Positions 62,577 through 64,000 of a stretch of 64,000 bases of DNA are shown piece after piece. The number at the start of each line of letters is the position of its first letter. The first letter of the stretch is position 1. A program made the position numbers and the translations under genes. Source of the stretch: Arachnia propionica (lineage in GTDB: Bacteria; Actinomycetota; Actinomycetes; Propionibacteriales; Propionibacteriaceae); the NCBI RefSeq assembly GCF_037055325.1, contig NZ_CP146373.1, forward strand, positions 1,178,001-1,242,000, given 5' to 3'. The notes beneath the pieces are model-generated. The model did no database searches and was not told the origin of the DNA. It saw only the letters and a list, made by a program, of their open reading frames with translations.

Positions 62577-62785
62577 AAGGCCACCTCAACGGAAACTGCC
62601 CGGAAAAGGATTCCCCCACAGCTCACCGACCTGTTCAGAAGGAGCGCATCACAGGATTCGTGAACGCCTCCCGCTCCCGATGACGTTGTCACTTTCAACC
62701 TCAACCTCAACCACCTGAACCTGAACTGGCAGTTGAGGTGAATTCTCAGCCTCGGCTTCAGACTTCTCTCAGAAATCGCACAGAA

Positions 62786-62801
62786 TATCTATTGATAGAT
62801 A
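62786..62801. promoter_or_regulatory. Perfect AT-rich palindrome in the SH3-protein upstream region
   Basis: TATCTATTGATAGATA (7-bp arms, 2-nt centre) stands in an AT-rich patch about 240 nt upstream of the SH3 gene. It is a candidate operator. The rest of the 477-bp gap (62565-63041) has short CAACCT repeats at 62694-62712 and a structured leader near its right end. Confidence 0.45.
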
Positions 62802-62966
62802 AACCAAAGTCACAACGCCTAGTCACAGCCACTTTGTCCCTCCGTCTTCCATGTAAAAACACACCGATGTCATTTTCAGAAACCCGACGCAAAGACAGCT
62901 CACACGTCTTTCGCACGTCACCATCCGAGCTTGTGGGAAGCCTTCCTTCCTCCTTACTGTCAGATC

Positions 62967-63013
62967 GGCCGACACGGCTGGGACCAAGGTCCCGGGGAAG
63001 AGTCGTGTCGGCC
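62967..63013 (+). promoter_or_regulatory. Structured 5' leader element upstream of the SH3 gene
   Basis: A perfect 10-bp outer stem (GGCCGACACG / CGTGTCGGCC) encloses a 6-bp hairpin GGGACC-AA-GGTCCC. It ends 28 nt before the GTG start, close to the ribosome-binding site. There is no U tract, so a regulatory RNA element is more likely than a terminator. I cannot assign it to a known riboswitch class. Confidence 0.5.
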
Positions 63014-63041
63014 CGAGACCTTGAGAAATTCCGGAGGAAAC

Positions 63042-64000
63042 GTGAACCGAAAGATGCGAACCGTGCGGGGAGGGCTGGCCGCTCTGGTGGTGGCCGGGCT
63101 CGTTCAGTCGGTCGGCTCACTCGCTCTGGTGACCAGCGCCGATGCAGCGGGCACCTCGATGCGGGCAACCACAGCCGTCAACGTGCGTTCGGGACCGGGA
63201 ACCGGCCACTCCCGAATCGGCCTGCTCTACCCCGGGGACAACGTGCAGGCCCTGAGCACCAGCAACGGCTGGACAAAGGTGTCCTACAAGGGTCGCACCG
63301 GCTATGTCGCATCCGCCTACCTGACCTCATCGTCGAGCGGCGGAGGCGGTGGGTCGTCCTCGGGTGCTTCCGGGGATGCCTACACGACCACGGCACTGAA
63401 TCTGCGCACCGGGCCCAGCCTGAGTTCCTCGGTGAAAACGGTCGCGTCGAAGGGCACGAAGGTGACGCTCACCGGCACCGTGAAGGGCGAGTTCTCGCAG
63501 GTGACCTGGAGCGGTCAGACGCTCTGGGCCGCGACACGCTACCTGTCGCAGTCTGCGGGTTCCCCCAGCCAGGACCTTCCCACCGCCACGAAGAAACTGC
63601 GGGCCACCACCGAACTGATGATCCGCACTGCGCCGGGAAGCGGCTACCGTTCCCTGGGTGATGTGCCACGCGGCACAATCCTCGACTGCACGGACGTGGT
63701 GACCAGCGGAATGGCGCAGTGCATCTGGCAGGGCAACGTCCGCTGGTTCAACAACAAGTACCTGAAGGCGGCAGGTGATTCCGCCAGCCCGGGCGGAGGC
63801 AGCCTGCCCTCCACCACCACCCAGTACGCGACGGCCAACCTGAACATCTGGCACTCGGCCACCGGGTCCTCCCACACCGGCGAGATCCCGAAGGGCAGCG
63901 AGGTGGCCGTGACCGGCACCGTCCAGTCGGGACGCGCGCAGATCGTCCACAACGGCGCAATCCGCTGGGTGACGGCCCGCTACCTGAGCTCGTCGACCCC
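63042..64000 (+). CDS. Secreted multi-SH3b protein (partial, runs off window)
   Basis: An open frame from GTG at 63042 (RBS GGAGGAAAC directly upstream) to the window end, at least 319 residues. Signal peptide: basic NRKMRTVRG, hydrophobic stretch, cleavage near SADA-AGT. Then four bacterial SH3 repeats of about 70 residues, with hallmark NVRSGPGT, NLRTGPS, MIRTAPGS and NIWHSATGS, each ending GYVASAYL, LWAATRYL, RWFNNKYL or RWVTARYL. Gly/Ser-rich linkers separate them. Such repeats bind peptidoglycan or anchor cell-wall hydrolases; a catalytic domain could follow beyond the window. Confidence 0.92.
   Translation, partial: MNRKMRTVRGGLAALVVAGLVQSVGSLALVTSADAAGTSMRATTAVNVRSGPGTGHSRIGLLYPGDNVQALSTSNGWTKVSYKGRTGYVASAYLTSSSSGGGGGSSSGASGDAYTTTALNLRTGPSLSSSVKTVASKGTKVTLTGTVKGEFSQVTWSGQTLWAATRYLSQSAGSPSQDLPTATKKLRATTELMIRTAPGSGYRSLGDVPRGTILDCTDVVTSGMAQCIWQGNVRWFNNKYLKAAGDSASPGGGSLPSTTTQYATANLNIWHSATGSSHTGEIPKGSEVAVTGTVQSGRAQIVHNGAIRWVTARYLSSST

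Noticed and set aside
62694-62712. Short CAACCT direct repeats, considered as a repeat array or CRISPR
   Set aside because: Only three imperfect hexamer units, no spacers and no cas genes; at most a local low-complexity stretch.

Overview
The window is high-GC DNA from an actinomycete (Actinomycetota). The gene content fits Propionibacteriaceae best: a DUF6049 protein next to a MurJ-pseudokinase fusion, phosphotransfer-type pyruvate metabolism, a Tad-like locus and many leaderless starts. The family-level placement is inference. I see no phage, insertion sequence or CRISPR array. Genes are tightly packed, mostly with 4-bp ATGA/GTGA overlaps.

Layout. 1-7.0 kb (minus): jetA-jetB-jetC-jetD, a type III Wadjet anti-plasmid system; jetD is cut by the window edge and appears to have a short N-terminus. 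7.1-20.3 kb: two paralogous secreted subtilases with unusual C-terminal LPKTG ends. They flank a thiamine salvage operon (TPP riboswitch, thiM-thiE-thiD-tenA), pyruvate phosphate dikinase and a small lipoprotein. 20.5-24.9 kb (minus): a two-gene sugar PTS made of a IIB-IIC-IIB' permease and a IIA-HPr-EI fusion. 25.4-32.8 kb (plus): a Tad-like locus with an SAF protein, a P-loop-degenerate MinD-like protein, CpaF, TadB, TadC, a 59-residue pilin-like peptide and a LysM/BTAD membrane protein. 32.8-35.9 kb (minus): an ECF transporter of YkoE/YkoDC type under a second TPP riboswitch, which should import the thiamine precursor used by the first thiamine operon. 35.9-42.5 kb (plus): DUF6049, MurJ and the PPDK regulatory protein, the partner of the dikinase encoded upstream. 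42.6-48.4 kb: a cation efflux protein, an unknown membrane protein, tRNA-Lys, a PadR-ABC exporter operon, an alpha/beta hydrolase and a divergent TetR.

48.4-58.7 kb (minus) holds the most interesting unit. It is an eight-gene operon behind one strong promoter, with a complete Liv-type ABC importer followed by a UroD-family protein, a divergent urocanate hydratase, a DUF917 protein and a HutH-fold protein that lacks the Ala-Ser-Gly MIO triad. Together they look like an uptake and degradation route for a histidine- or imidazole-like compound that differs from the standard Hut pathway.

58.8-64 kb: a frameshifted TetR remnant, an amylosucrase-type GH13 enzyme, a patatin-like phospholipase, and a secreted four-repeat SH3 protein that runs off the window behind a strongly base-paired leader.

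At least six genes have a -10 hexamer placed 6-7 nt before the start codon, so leaderless transcription is a recurrent feature here.
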